Below, piece after piece: positions 26,604-35,379 of a stretch of 64,000 nt of DNA (positions are counted from its first letter, which is position 1; each line of letters starts with the position of its first letter). The stretch covers positions 3,727,001 to 3,791,000 of the forward strand of contig NZ_JAJOMY010000001.1 of the NCBI RefSeq assembly GCF_024699945.1, read 5' to 3'. Below the pieces are notes generated by a model. That model was not told where the DNA came from. It searched no databases and worked only from the letters and a program-made list of their open reading frames with translations. The translations under genes were made by a program, and so were the position numbers. This DNA is from Phenylobacterium sp. J426. GTDB taxonomy: Bacteria > Pseudomonadota > Alphaproteobacteria > Caulobacterales > Caulobacteraceae.

Positions 26604-28862
26604 CTAGAACTTCGCTTCGAGCGAGAGCGTCACGGTCCGCGGCGGGCCGTAGTAGGCGGTGATCGAGTTGCCGAAGGTGCCGCCCGGGAAGTTGTAGCCG
26701 CCGATGCGGTACTCCTCCTCGGTCAGGTTCTTGCCGTGCAGGCCGATACGGTACCTGTCGTCGGCCGAGGTCCAGACAACGCTGGCGTCGACCAGCCAGT
26801 AGCCGTCCTGGTCGAGGACCGAAGGCACCTCGAACATGCTGAAGGACGAGCGGTAGGAGGCCGAAGGGATGAAGGCCAGCCGACCGCGGTCGCCCATGTC
26901 ATGGGTGTAGGTGAGGTTCACCGAGCCGTTCCATTCGGGCGTGTTCTGGAACACGCGCCGATCGGCGAAGTCCTCGATCTGGCCGGTCAGCGGGTTCAGC
27001 GCCTGGTACTCGTCGAACTCGGCCTTGATGTAGCCGAGCGAGAAGTTGGCGCGCAGCGCGTCCGTCAGCACGGCCGACCCTTCCAGCTCGGCGCCGTACA
27101 TGTGCGACTTGCCGACGTTCAGCACCTGGCTGGCGATGCGGACGGCGCCGCCCACAACCACCGGCGTCTGAAGCGTGACCTGCTGGTCCTTGTACTTCGC
27201 GTAGAAGACCGCCGAGTTCAGCGTCAGGCGACGATCGAAGAAGTAGCCCTTCAGGCCGCCTTCGAACGAATCGACGGTCTCGGGGTCGTAGCCATCCCGC
27301 GAGTCGGGCGTCAGCGAGGTGTCGGCGCGCATGTCGAAACCGCCCGACTTGAAGCCCTTCGAGTACGAGACATAGCCCGTGAGGTCGTCGTTGAGGTCGT
27401 AGCTCGCGCTGACCCGCGGCGTGAACTTCTCGAAGGTCTTCGAATTGGTGAAGTTCGTCAGGTACGGCGCGCCGACGCCGGCGGCCGGCACCAGGATCGC
27501 CTGGCTGTTGCCGAAGATCGGGCTGCGCAGGCCCAGGTAGTTGGCGCGGAAGACCTGTCCGGTCTTCTCGTCACGGGTGAAGCGTCCCCCGACCGACACC
27601 TTGAAAGCCTCGGTGACGTCGAAGCTCAGGTCGCCGAACGCCGACCAGCTTTCAGTGTCCACGTAGCCGGCGCTGGCGACGGTCAGGTTCGCGCCGCCGA
27701 GCACCGTGTCGAAGGCGCCGGCCGCGGTGGCGTTGAGGTAGTACAGGCCGAAGACGCCCTGCATCCGGTCGCCGGTGTAGAGCAGCTGCAGTTCCTGGGT
27801 GAACTGGTGGTCGTTGTAGCGGGCCGGAACATCCAGGTACGCGAACGGCTCGTTGTCGAAGTCGATCGTGCCCTCCGTCTCACCGGCGCGGTAGGCGCTG
27901 ATCGACTTCAGGGTGATGACGTCCGAGACATTCCACTCGCCCAGGAACGACACGCCACGGGTCTCGACCTTGTTGTAGTCGCCCGAACCGGCGCGGGTGT
28001 CATAGACGTCGTCCAGCACGGTCGCCGTCGGGACCGGCTGGCCCAGGATGTTCAGACCCGGGACTTCGCGGTGGCCGTGGCGCGGGTTCGAGCGATCGGT
28101 GACGATGTCGCCGGCCAGGCGGAAGAACAGGTCCTCGGTCGGCGTGAACTCCAGCGTCGCGCGCGCCGCCGAGACGTCCTTGTTGTAGTGCTCGGCGCCG
28201 GTGTTCAGGTTCTTGCCGAAGCCGTCGCGGTTGAAGGTGGCCCAGGTCAGGCCGACGCCCACCATGTCGTTCACGCGCGCCTTGGCCGAGGCGACGAAGT
28301 CGCGCTGGTCATAGGAGCCGACGGCGCCGCGGAGCTTCAGCTCCGGATCGCCTTCGATCTTGGCCGTCACGTACTTGATCGCGCCGCCGATGGTGTTGCG
28401 GCCGTAGAGCGTGCCCTGCGGGCCGCGCAGGACTTCCACGCGCTCGATGTCGAAGATGTCGAGCACCGCGCCTTGCGGGCGGGCGACGTAGACGTCGTCG
28501 ATATAGAGGCCGACGCCGGGCTCGAAGCCCCACAGGGGATCCTGCTGGCCGACGCCGCGGATGAACGAGATCAGGGTCGAGTTCGAGCCTCGCGCGACCT
28601 GCACGGTCGTGTTCGGCGTCGACTGCTGGAGGGTGGTCAGGTCGACCGCGCCGGTGACGGCGAGCCGCTCGCCCGAGATCGCGCTCACGGCGACGGGCAC
28701 GTCCTTCAGCGATTCCTCGCGACGACGGGCGGTGACCACCAGCTCCTCGACCGAGCCGGCTTCCTCGGCGCCGGTGGCGATCTGAGCTTGGGCGATAGCC
28801 GGAATGGCGGACCAGGCGGCGCCCACGAAGAGGGCCGCCTTCACGAAGGCTTTCATCTGCAT
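26604..28862 (-). CDS. TonB-dependent outer-membrane receptor
   Basis: This 752-residue receptor has an N-terminal signal peptide (basic MQMKAFVKAALFV, hydrophobic core, AQAQ cleavage region). A TonB-box-like SVEELVVTARRREE comes next, then a plug domain with ISFIRGVGQQDP, VYVARPQGAVLDIFDIERV and EVLRGPQGTLYGRNTIGG. A 22-strand-type barrel ends in the outer-membrane signature VTLSLEAKF with terminal Phe. A GGGAGG ribosome-binding site precedes ATG 28862. It is typical of Caulobacterales receptors for non-siderophore substrates. The neighbouring Spinster-like carrier and TetR regulator suggest one uptake system; the ligand cannot be read from sequence. Confidence 0.92.
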   Translation of the reverse strand: MQMKAFVKAALFVGAAWSAIPAIAQAQIATGAEEAGSVEELVVTARRREESLKDVPVAVSAISGERLAVTGAVDLTTLQQSTPNTTVQVARGSNSTLISFIRGVGQQDPLWGFEPGVGLYIDDVYVARPQGAVLDIFDIERVEVLRGPQGTLYGRNTIGGAIKYVTAKIEGDPELKLRGAVGSYDQRDFVASAKARVNDMVGVGLTWATFNRDGFGKNLNTGAEHYNKDVSAARATLEFTPTEDLFFRLAGDIVTDRSNPRHGHREVPGLNILGQPVPTATVLDDVYDTRAGSGDYNKVETRGVSFLGEWNVSDVITLKSISAYRAGETEGTIDFDNEPFAYLDVPARYNDHQFTQELQLLYTGDRMQGVFGLYYLNATAAGAFDTVLGGANLTVASAGYVDTESWSAFGDLSFDVTEAFKVSVGGRFTRDEKTGQVFRANYLGLRSPIFGNSQAILVPAAGVGAPYLTNFTNSKTFEKFTPRVSASYDLNDDLTGYVSYSKGFKSGGFDMRADTSLTPDSRDGYDPETVDSFEGGLKGYFFDRRLTLNSAVFYAKYKDQQVTLQTPVVVGGAVRIASQVLNVGKSHMYGAELEGSAVLTDALRANFSLGYIKAEFDEYQALNPLTGQIEDFADRRVFQNTPEWNGSVNLTYTHDMGDRGRLAFIPSASYRSSFSMFEVPSVLDQDGYWLVDASVVWTSADDRYRIGLHGKNLTEEEYRIGGYNFPGGTFGNSITAYYGPPRTVTLSLEAKF

Positions 28863-29045
28863 CCTCCCGACGGCGCCGTGCCCGTCCCCCCTGTGGGGCG
28901 GTCGACGCCGCGAAATTTCACCGACAGGCGAATTAGTCGCGAGTGTTGGGTGATCCGCGCGCGAAGCGCCACCCGCAGAGCTACGGTTCGGTCCTGTTTT
29001 TGATCAGGTGATGAATTTCCGCCACAGTGGCGCTGACGCCGGAGT

Positions 29046-29739
29046 TCAGGCCTTGCGCGCCACCACCTCGCTGATGCCGGCGGCGCAGTAGGCGTAGAGG
29101 CGGCCCCCTGACGGCCTCCAGATCGGTCGAACGGCAGAGCCCGTCCGAGAGCTGGTCGATACGCCCCGTTTCCGACAGCGTCAGCATCATCGCCCCGGTG
29201 AGGAACTGGTAGCACCAGTAGAGGTCCCGCACCTCCGCCTGCGGCAGGGCTTCCTTGAGCGTGTCGACCAGCGCATGCACCACCGGATCGAAGAAGCGGT
29301 GCATGGTCTCGCCGCCCCAGGCGGGGGTGTTGTTCACGAGCGCCACGAGACGGAAGTAGTTCTTCCAGCCCTCGTCGTTCGTCATCGACAGCTCGAGCAG
29401 AGGGCCGATGAAGGCCTCGATGATCCCCTCGACCTCGAGGCCGCCGGGATGCGCCGCCTTGTATGCGGCCATCGCCTTCAGACGGGCGGCGTTGAGGATC
29501 TCGGCCCGGCGCGCGAAGACGCTGTCGAACAGCTCGCGCTTCGCACCGAAATAATAGTGGATCAGCGCCGTATCGACGCCCGCCTCGGACGCGACCTGGC
29601 GCACGGTCACGCCGTAGAAGCCGTGCCTGGAGAACAGCGCCTCGGCCGCGTCGAGGATGGCCTCGCGCAGATCCGGGCCCTGCCCTTTCGGCCGCCGCCC
29701 CCGAGCCGCGCCGCCCGATCGTCCGTCCGCTCGCGCCAT
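29046..29739 (-). CDS. TetR-family transcriptional regulator (one 3' frameshift)
   Basis: The N-terminal helix-turn-helix is clear: AILDAAEALFSRHGFYGVTV then RQVASEAGVDTALIHYYFGA (about residues 26-67). The ligand domain follows with WKNYFRLVALVNNT and WCYQFLTGAMMLTLSETG. As written, the frame leaves conserved sequence after EAVRG at five C at 29104-29108 and runs on to 28981 with low-complexity Arg. Removing one base restores RLYAYCAAGISEVVARKA and a stop at 29046, the expected TetR C terminus, so I annotate that end. A GGAGG site precedes ATG 29739. It lies upstream of the TonB receptor on the same strand and is a candidate regulator of that uptake unit. Confidence 0.82.
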
Positions 29740-29819
29740 GCGCCTCCGCTCGCCCCCGGTCCCGCGCTAGGCCGGAAGGGCGGCCGGGGTCAAGCCCGGC
29801 GACGGCTCAGGCGGGCGCG

Positions 29820-30641
29820 TCAGGCGACCGCGGCGTGGAACAGATAGCCCCCGCCTCGCAGGGTGCGGATCAGGTCGCCGCCGGCCTCGCAGGCGTCGAG
29901 CGCCTTGCGCAGCCTGGCGACCCGCGTGTCGATCAGGCGTGGCGTCAGACCGCCGGCGGCGGCGCCATGCAACAGCGCCATCAACTCGGGCCGGTAGAGC
30001 ACCTCGTTCGGACGCTCGCTGAAGATCTTCAGCAGTTCCGCCTCGCTGGGGCTGAGGCGCACACAGCGGCCCGTCGGGCCGGTCAGCAGGCCCGTCAGCA
30101 TGTCCAAGGTCCAGGCGCCGGCGGCCTCGTCGCGCGCCGAGGCGCGGTGCGCGCGCCGCAGGAGGGCCCGGGCGCGCGCGAGCAGCTCCAGCGCGTGGGC
30201 CGACTTGTGCAGATATTCGTCGGCCCCCGATTCCAGGCCGGCCACCCGGTCGAGGGTGTCCGCGGCGGCGCTGAACAGCATCAGGGGCACGCCGGCCTCC
30301 TCGGCGAGACGATTGCAGAGGGCCAGGGGATCCTCGCCGGGCATGACCGTCTCGAGCACGATGAGACTGGGCTGCGACAACGCCCTGGCGTTCTCCAGCT
30401 CCGCGAGGGTGTCGAACCGACGAACCTCGAAGCCCGAGCGCCGTAGCATCTGGATGTGGGTCTCGACCGCGGCGGCGTCCGGGTCGGCCCAGAACACCAC
30501 CGGCAAGCCGGGCGGCCTCGCCGCGGCTGCGGCCAAGGTTGCGCCGGTCGGACGGAAGGCCAGCCGTCGCGCAGGCTGCGGCCAGGTCCGTGCGCGGCCG
30601 AGGCTGGGGTCGTCGGAGCTTTGGGCGAGCGAGCCGGCCAT
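29820..30641 (-). CDS. OmpR-type response regulator with non-canonical receiver
   Basis: The 273-residue protein has a receiver-like domain (about 45-155) and a C-terminal winged helix (about 165-270, with LSPSEAELLKIFSERPNEVL and RLIDTRVARLRKALD). The receiver is atypical: the phospho-acceptor position has Glu97 (VLETVMPGED) instead of Asp, while Lys146 (YLHKSA) is kept but followed by Ser instead of Pro. Such receivers are usually phosphorylation-independent, or Glu mimics the active state. The 45-residue N-terminal extension is low complexity. AGGAGG precedes ATG 30641. There is no histidine kinase next to it. A perfect 20-bp dyad lies 51 bp upstream of the start. Confidence 0.8.
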   Translation of the reverse strand: MAGSLAQSSDDPSLGRARTWPQPARRLAFRPTGATLAAAAARPPGLPVVFWADPDAAAVETHIQMLRRSGFEVRRFDTLAELENARALSQPSLIVLETVMPGEDPLALCNRLAEEAGVPLMLFSAAADTLDRVAGLESGADEYLHKSAHALELLARARALLRRAHRASARDEAAGAWTLDMLTGLLTGPTGRCVRLSPSEAELLKIFSERPNEVLYRPELMALLHGAAAGGLTPRLIDTRVARLRKALDACEAGGDLIRTLRGGGYLFHAAVA

Positions 30642-30692
30642 GGAGACCTCCTGATGCGTCGCCGGAGAGGATAGCCGGACCCCAGGAACCCG

Positions 30693-30712
30693 TGTGACGA
30701 AATCTCGTCACA
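30693..30712. promoter_or_regulatory. Perfect 8-bp inverted repeat, probable operator
   Basis: The arms TGTGACGA and TCGTCACA surround AATC. The outer TGTGA and TCACA resemble CRP half-sites but are 10 bp apart instead of 6, so a CRP site is unlikely. Its position, 51 bp before the start of the atypical OmpR-type regulator, fits autoregulation. Confidence 0.5.
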
Positions 30713-30944
30713 TCGTGGTTGAAGCTCGCTCAACATTACGAAAGATTTAGTCACTCTGACCGCCCCCTAGGCATCTGTCTTCTTTTTGCAACATCTGCGA
30801 AGTAACAGCCCGTGCCTAAGTCTTGGATAGGCCCCGCCCCGCCCGCGCGTGGCCGAGGCGGACATCCCTGAGTTTCTTCGCGATTCCAGAGGCTTGTGAC
30901 GGACGGCGCTTCGGTGCCCGCCGTGAAGGCGAATAGAATTCAAC

Positions 30945-30959
30945 TTGTCGGCTCGACAA
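30945..30959. promoter_or_regulatory. 6-bp inverted repeat upstream of the TonB receptor
   Basis: TTGTCG and CGACAA arms flank GCT, about 120-140 bp before the receptor start. Position and symmetry suggest a repressor or activator site; the factor is not known. Confidence 0.35.
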
Positions 30960-31082
30960 ATTCACTCAAGGCGGTGAACGGCGCTCACTAGCGTCCGGCC
31001 CATCGGCGCGCAGCCCCGGCTGGCGCCCGATTTCTTTTGGGGCTCGGCCCGCGACCTGCGGGGCCGCTGGAGGATATTGACC

Positions 31083-34000
31083 TTGAAAATCAAGTCGATG
31101 CGAGAACGCCTGCTGGCGTCTTCGATGATCTGTGGCGCGGCCATGCTGGGCCTGGCTTCGCAAGCCCAGGCCCAGGAGGCCGGCGAAGTCGCCGAGGTCG
31201 TGGTCACCGGCTCGCGGATTCCGCAGCCGAACCTGACGAGCGCGAGCCCGGTGACGGTGCTGGGCGCGCAAGACGTCGCCACCCGCGGCATCACCCGCAC
31301 GGAAGACCTGGTGAACCAGCTTCCGCAGGTGTTCGCAGCCCAGGGCTCGAGCTATGCGAACGGCGCGAACGGCACCGCCTCCGTCGATCTTCGCGGTCTC
31401 GGCGCGAGCCGCACGCTCGTTCTGATCGACGGCCGACGCCTGCAGCCCGGCACGCCCGGCGCCGCCAACGGCTCCCAGATCGCCGCCGACCTGAACTTCA
31501 TCCCCGCGGCCCTCATCGAGCGCGTCGAAGTGGTGACCGGCGGCGCCTCGGCGGTCTACGGCGCCGACGCCGTCGCCGGCGTCGTGAACTTCAAGATGCA
31601 GCGCAACTTCGAAGGCGTGCGCATCGACGCCCAGTACTCCGGCTATCAGCACACCAACAGCAACGACTTCATGCAGGAAGTCATCCGGCGCCGGCAGGCC
31701 GGCGCGCTGCGTCCGCAGGATTACGCCCTGCCCGAGAAGGACGTCTGGGACGGCGGCACGACCGACCTCAACATCGTCATCGGGCTGAACTCGCCCGACG
31801 ATCGGGGCAACGTCACGGCCTACGCGGGCTACCGCAATGTGAAGAAGGTCGTTCAGGCGGACCGCGACTACTCGGCCTGCAACGCCAACTTCTCGACCAA
31901 CGCCACGCTGTCGTTCAATGGCTTCGCCTGCGGCGGCTCGGGCACGACGGCGCCGGCGCAGTTCATCACCGCCGGCGGCAACGGCTCGTCGCTGACGCTC
32001 GACCCCGGCGCGCCGGGCGGACGCGCGTTCCGGGCCTACAACGGCGCTCGCGACGCCTACAACTTCGCCCCGACCAACTACTTCCAGCGCCCCGACGAGC
32101 GCTACACCATGGGCGCCTTCGCGAACTACAGGTTCAGCGACAAGGCCGAGGTCTATGCCGACCTCATGTTCATGGACGACCGCACGGTGGCGCAGATCGC
32201 CCCCTCGGGCATCTTCGGCCAGGCGATCAACATCAACTGCGAAGGCAACCCGTACCTGACGGCCGCGATGGCGGCCCAGATCTGCGCGCCGACCATCGAC
32301 CAGTTGCCCGACGACGTGACCAATCCCGCCACGATCGGGCTGAACACCGACGCCAGTGCGGCGACGCCGGGCCAGCAGGCCAGCCTCGTCATCCTGCGCC
32401 GCAACATCGAAGGCGGCGGCCGCCAGGCGGACCTGCGCCACACCGACTACCGCGGCGTCATCGGCATGCGCGGCGAGTTGGTGTCGGGCTGGAACTATGA
32501 CGTCTACGGCCAGTACGGCGTCGTCGTGTACCAGCAGGCCTACTACAACGAGTTCTCGCTGGCCCGTTCGGCCCGGGCGCTCGACGTGGTCATCGACCCG
32601 GCGACCGGCCAGGCGGCCTGCCGTTCGGCCGTGGCCTCCCTGGCGGGCTCGAACTTCGATCCGGCGTGCCGTCCCTACGACATCTTCGGCATCGCGGGTC
32701 CGAGCGCCGACGCCCTCAACTATGTGCAGACGCCGGGCTTCCAGAACGGCGAGTACGTCCAGTCGATCGTCAGCGCCAACGTCACCGGCGACCTGGGCCA
32801 ATATGGCGTCAAGACGCCCTGGGCGAACGACGGCGTCGGCGTCGCGTTCGGGACGGAATACCGTCGCGAACGCCTCGACCTGAACACCGACGTGGCGTTC
32901 CAGACGGGCGACCTCGGCGGTCAGGGCGGCGCGACGCTGCCGGCCGGCGGCTCATACGACGTGTACGAGCTGTTCGGCGAGGCCCGCATCCCGCTGGTCC
33001 AGGACCAGCCGTTCTTCCACAACCTCTCGGCCGAGGTCGGCTACCGCTGGTCGGACTATTCGCAGGGCTACAGCACCGACACCTACAAGCTCGCCGGCGA
33101 CTGGTCGCCGACCCAGGACTTCCGCCTGCGCGCCAGCTACAACCGCGCGGTCCGCGCGCCGAACGTGGTCGAGCTGTTCGCCACGGCGAACGTCGCGTTG
33201 AACGGGCTGACGGACCCCTGCGAAGGCGACGACCCGACCTTCACCCTGGCGCAGTGCGCCCGCACCGGCGTGACGGCCGCCCAGTACGGCAACATCGCGC
33301 CGAACCTGGCCGGCCAGTACAACGGCCTGCTCGGCGGCAACCCGGACCTGGTCCCGGAAACGTCCGATACGGTGTCGTTCGGCCTGGTGCTGACGCCGAG
33401 CTTCATCCCCGGCTTCACCGCCTCGATCGACTGGTTCAACATCCAGGTCGAGGATCGCATCGGCCAGATCGGCCAGGACACGATCCTCCAGCGGTGCGCC
33501 ACGACTGGCGACACCTTCCTCTGCAGCCTGATCAACCGGGCGCCGGGGACCGGGTCGCTCTGGCTCGGCACCGCCGGCTACATCGTCGACACCACCTTCA
33601 ACACCGGCAAGCTCGAAGTGGAAGGCGTGGACATCGAGGCCAACTACCGCTTCGACTTCGCCGACTTCGGGATGACGCGCGGCCTGGGCGACTTCGGCGG
33701 CCTGTCCTTCAACTTCCAGGGAAGCTACCTGAAGGACTACCTCGTCACGTCGCTGCCGGGCGACGACCCGTTCGATTGCGCGGGCCGGTACGGCTCGATC
33801 TGCACCGGCTCGGCGACCACCGCCTCGGCGCCGCTGCCCCAGTGGCGGCACAAGCTGCGCACCACGTGGCGGGCGCCGTGGGATTTCGAGGTCTCGGGGA
33901 CCTGGCGCTACACCGACTCGGTCAAGGTCGACGCCGATATCCCGGGCTCCGGTCCGACCCACGCCCAGGGTCCAGACGCCAAGCTGGCGGCCCAGCACTA

Positions 34001-34211
34001 CTTCGACCTGGCCGCCAGCTGGTCCGTACGCGAGAACGTCACGCTGCGCTTGGGCGTGAACAACGTCTTCGACAACGACCCGCCTCTGGTGGGCTCGGGC
34101 GGCACGGCGATCAACAACTGCCCGTCGGGGCCCTGCTCGGGGAACACCTTCCCGCAGACCTACGACGCTCTGGGCCGATACATGTTCTTCGGCGTCCGGG
34201 CGGACTTCTAA
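31083..34211 (+). CDS. Large TonB-dependent receptor
   Basis: The product is about 1042 residues. A signal peptide (MKIKSMRERLLASSMICGAA to AQAQ) is followed by a TonB-box-like EVAEVVVTGSRI. The plug has ATRGITRTEDLVNQLPQVFA, SVDLRGLGASRTLVLIDGRR and IERVEVVTGGASAVYGADAV. The long barrel ends YMFFGVRADF with terminal Phe. The GGASAVYGADAVAGVVN plug form is that of large Caulobacterales/Xanthomonadales receptors for peptides or carbohydrates. Several Cys pairs in the barrel suggest extracellular disulfide loops. Two TTG starts are possible: 31077 lies only 3 bases after GGAGG, while 31083 has a 9-base spacing and is preferred. Two hairpins follow the stop. Confidence 0.9.
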   Translation: MKIKSMRERLLASSMICGAAMLGLASQAQAQEAGEVAEVVVTGSRIPQPNLTSASPVTVLGAQDVATRGITRTEDLVNQLPQVFAAQGSSYANGANGTASVDLRGLGASRTLVLIDGRRLQPGTPGAANGSQIAADLNFIPAALIERVEVVTGGASAVYGADAVAGVVNFKMQRNFEGVRIDAQYSGYQHTNSNDFMQEVIRRRQAGALRPQDYALPEKDVWDGGTTDLNIVIGLNSPDDRGNVTAYAGYRNVKKVVQADRDYSACNANFSTNATLSFNGFACGGSGTTAPAQFITAGGNGSSLTLDPGAPGGRAFRAYNGARDAYNFAPTNYFQRPDERYTMGAFANYRFSDKAEVYADLMFMDDRTVAQIAPSGIFGQAININCEGNPYLTAAMAAQICAPTIDQLPDDVTNPATIGLNTDASAATPGQQASLVILRRNIEGGGRQADLRHTDYRGVIGMRGELVSGWNYDVYGQYGVVVYQQAYYNEFSLARSARALDVVIDPATGQAACRSAVASLAGSNFDPACRPYDIFGIAGPSADALNYVQTPGFQNGEYVQSIVSANVTGDLGQYGVKTPWANDGVGVAFGTEYRRERLDLNTDVAFQTGDLGGQGGATLPAGGSYDVYELFGEARIPLVQDQPFFHNLSAEVGYRWSDYSQGYSTDTYKLAGDWSPTQDFRLRASYNRAVRAPNVVELFATANVALNGLTDPCEGDDPTFTLAQCARTGVTAAQYGNIAPNLAGQYNGLLGGNPDLVPETSDTVSFGLVLTPSFIPGFTASIDWFNIQVEDRIGQIGQDTILQRCATTGDTFLCSLINRAPGTGSLWLGTAGYIVDTTFNTGKLEVEGVDIEANYRFDFADFGMTRGLGDFGGLSFNFQGSYLKDYLVTSLPGDDPFDCAGRYGSICTGSATTASAPLPQWRHKLRTTWRAPWDFEVSGTWRYTDSVKVDADIPGSGPTHAQGPDAKLAAQHYFDLAASWSVRENVTLRLGVNNVFDNDPPLVGSGGTAINNCPSGPCSGNTFPQTYDALGRYMFFGVRADF

Positions 34212-34233
34212 GCCCCGCCGGGAGAAAAGGTGC

Positions 34234-34257
34234 GGGCGGCGACTTCGGTCGCCGCCC
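34234..34257 (+). other. TTCG-capped hairpin after the TonB receptor
   Basis: GGGCGGCGAC (34234-34243) and GTCGCCGCCC (34248-34257) form a perfect 10-bp stem closed by TTCG. It lacks a T tract. Its arms are nearly the same as those of the terminator 46 bp downstream, so left and right arms could also pair between hairpins. Confidence 0.6.
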
Positions 34258-34279
34258 CGCTTCCACGGATCAAGACGAA

Positions 34280-34309
34280 GGGCGGCGACCGCGAGGTCGC
34301 CGCCCTTTT
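34280..34309 (+). terminator. Intrinsic terminator of the TonB receptor gene
   Basis: An 11-bp stem, GGGCGGCGACC with GGTCGCCGCCC, has loop GCGA and is followed by TTTT. It ends transcription before the convergent LysR gene, whose stop is at 34332. The tract of four T is short, but the stem is very stable. Confidence 0.75.
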
Positions 34310-34331
34310 CGCTTGCTGCGGATGCGATAGG

Positions 34332-35255
34332 TCAGGCCGCGCGGGGCTGCAGTCGGGCCGCCAGGGGCTCGGCGGCCAACGCCTCGCAAAGCCGGTCGGC
34401 GAACGCATTGATGAGCTCGCCCTTGGCGGAGCCCGTATTCCACAGCGCCCAGTAGCCCTCGGGCAGATAAGCCTCGACCTCGCTGACCCGGATTAGGCGG
34501 CGCAGCTTGAGGTCTTCCTGCACCACCAGCCAGGGCGCGAGGCAGACGCCGACGCCTGCACGCGCCAACTCGACCGCCACAGGCGTGTCGTCGACCTTCA
34601 GGCCTTCGGCCGAGGACGGCGCTTCCACGCCCGCGGCTTCAAACCACAGCCGCCACGGGCGCGTGTGGCAGTGGATCAGCGGCGCATTCAGCACCTCCTC
34701 GGCGCTCACCGGGATGCGGCCGAACAGGCCCGGCGCGGCGACGGGAACGAGGGTCTCGCGGGCAAGCAGCCGCGCCTGGAGGCCGACCGGCGCAGTGGCG
34801 GCCTGCATCACCAGCACGTCCACCGCGCCCGAGAGCAGATCCGAAACGCCGCCCTGGGCGCGCAACTCCAGGTCCAGATCCGGACGGCCGGCCCTCAGGT
34901 CCGCGAGGCCCAGCGCCACGGCTTGTCGCATCAGGTCGCCGGGGGCGCCTACGCGCAGCAGGGCGCGGTCGGTGCGGGCCGGCATGTCGAACGCCTGGGA
35001 GATCATCTCAAGACTGAGACGGAGGCGGCCGGCGAAGATGCGACCAGGCTCGGTGAGCAGGACCGACGGACCGGCGCGCGTGAACAGGTTCACGCCGAGC
35101 CGATCCTCAAGGGTTCGGATGGCATGGCTGATCGCGCTGCGCGTGAGATTCAGCTCCTCAGCGGCCTTCGAAAAACTCTGATGCCGGGCCGCGGCCTCGA
35201 AGGCCGCTATGGCCCGGAGAGACGGCGGTCGCACCGGCATCTCGTCCACTCCCAC
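34332..35255 (-). CDS. LysR-family regulator, GcvA-like
   Basis: The 307-residue protein starts with a winged helix-turn-helix typical of the GcvA/AmpR branch: LRAIAAFEAAARHQSFSKAA, then ELNLTRSAISHAIRTLEDRL and LFTRAGPSVLLTEPG. The effector domain follows, with GLADLRAGRPDLDLEL and ARAGVGVCLAPWLV. ATG 35240 (MPVRPPS) is the likelier start; GTG 35255 is the longer alternative. It is divergent from the LytS-type kinase gene across a gap of about 125-200 bp and convergent with the TonB receptor. The target is unknown; either neighbour could be regulated. Confidence 0.85.
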   Translation of the reverse strand: MGVDEMPVRPPSLRAIAAFEAAARHQSFSKAAEELNLTRSAISHAIRTLEDRLGVNLFTRAGPSVLLTEPGRIFAGRLRLSLEMISQAFDMPARTDRALLRVGAPGDLMRQAVALGLADLRAGRPDLDLELRAQGGVSDLLSGAVDVLVMQAATAPVGLQARLLARETLVPVAAPGLFGRIPVSAEEVLNAPLIHCHTRPWRLWFEAAGVEAPSSAEGLKVDDTPVAVELARAGVGVCLAPWLVVQEDLKLRRLIRVSEVEAYLPEGYWALWNTGSAKGELINAFADRLCEALAAEPLAARLQPRAA

Positions 35256-35379
35256 TCATGCGTCTGGGAATGGTCGCCGAACGTCGGACTTTGTCAGTCG
35301 AATTGCTGCCAATGGCGCCGTGGCGGCGACAAACGGCTGGAAAATCTGCGAGCGGTCGGAATTCCGCGATCAGCGGTCT

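Larger units (their letters stand above)
30642..31082. promoter_or_regulatory. Divergent regulatory gap between the atypical regulator and a TonB receptor
   Basis: This gap of about 440 bp contains two perfect dyads listed separately and an A/T-rich section around 30720-30800. No coding sequence is credible in it. Both flanking genes point away from it, so it should hold both promoters. I see no RNA gene. Confidence 0.5.

Noticed and set aside
30693..30712. CRP site reading of the TGTGA/TCACA dyad
   Set aside because: The half-sites are 10 bp apart, not the 6 bp of a CRP site.
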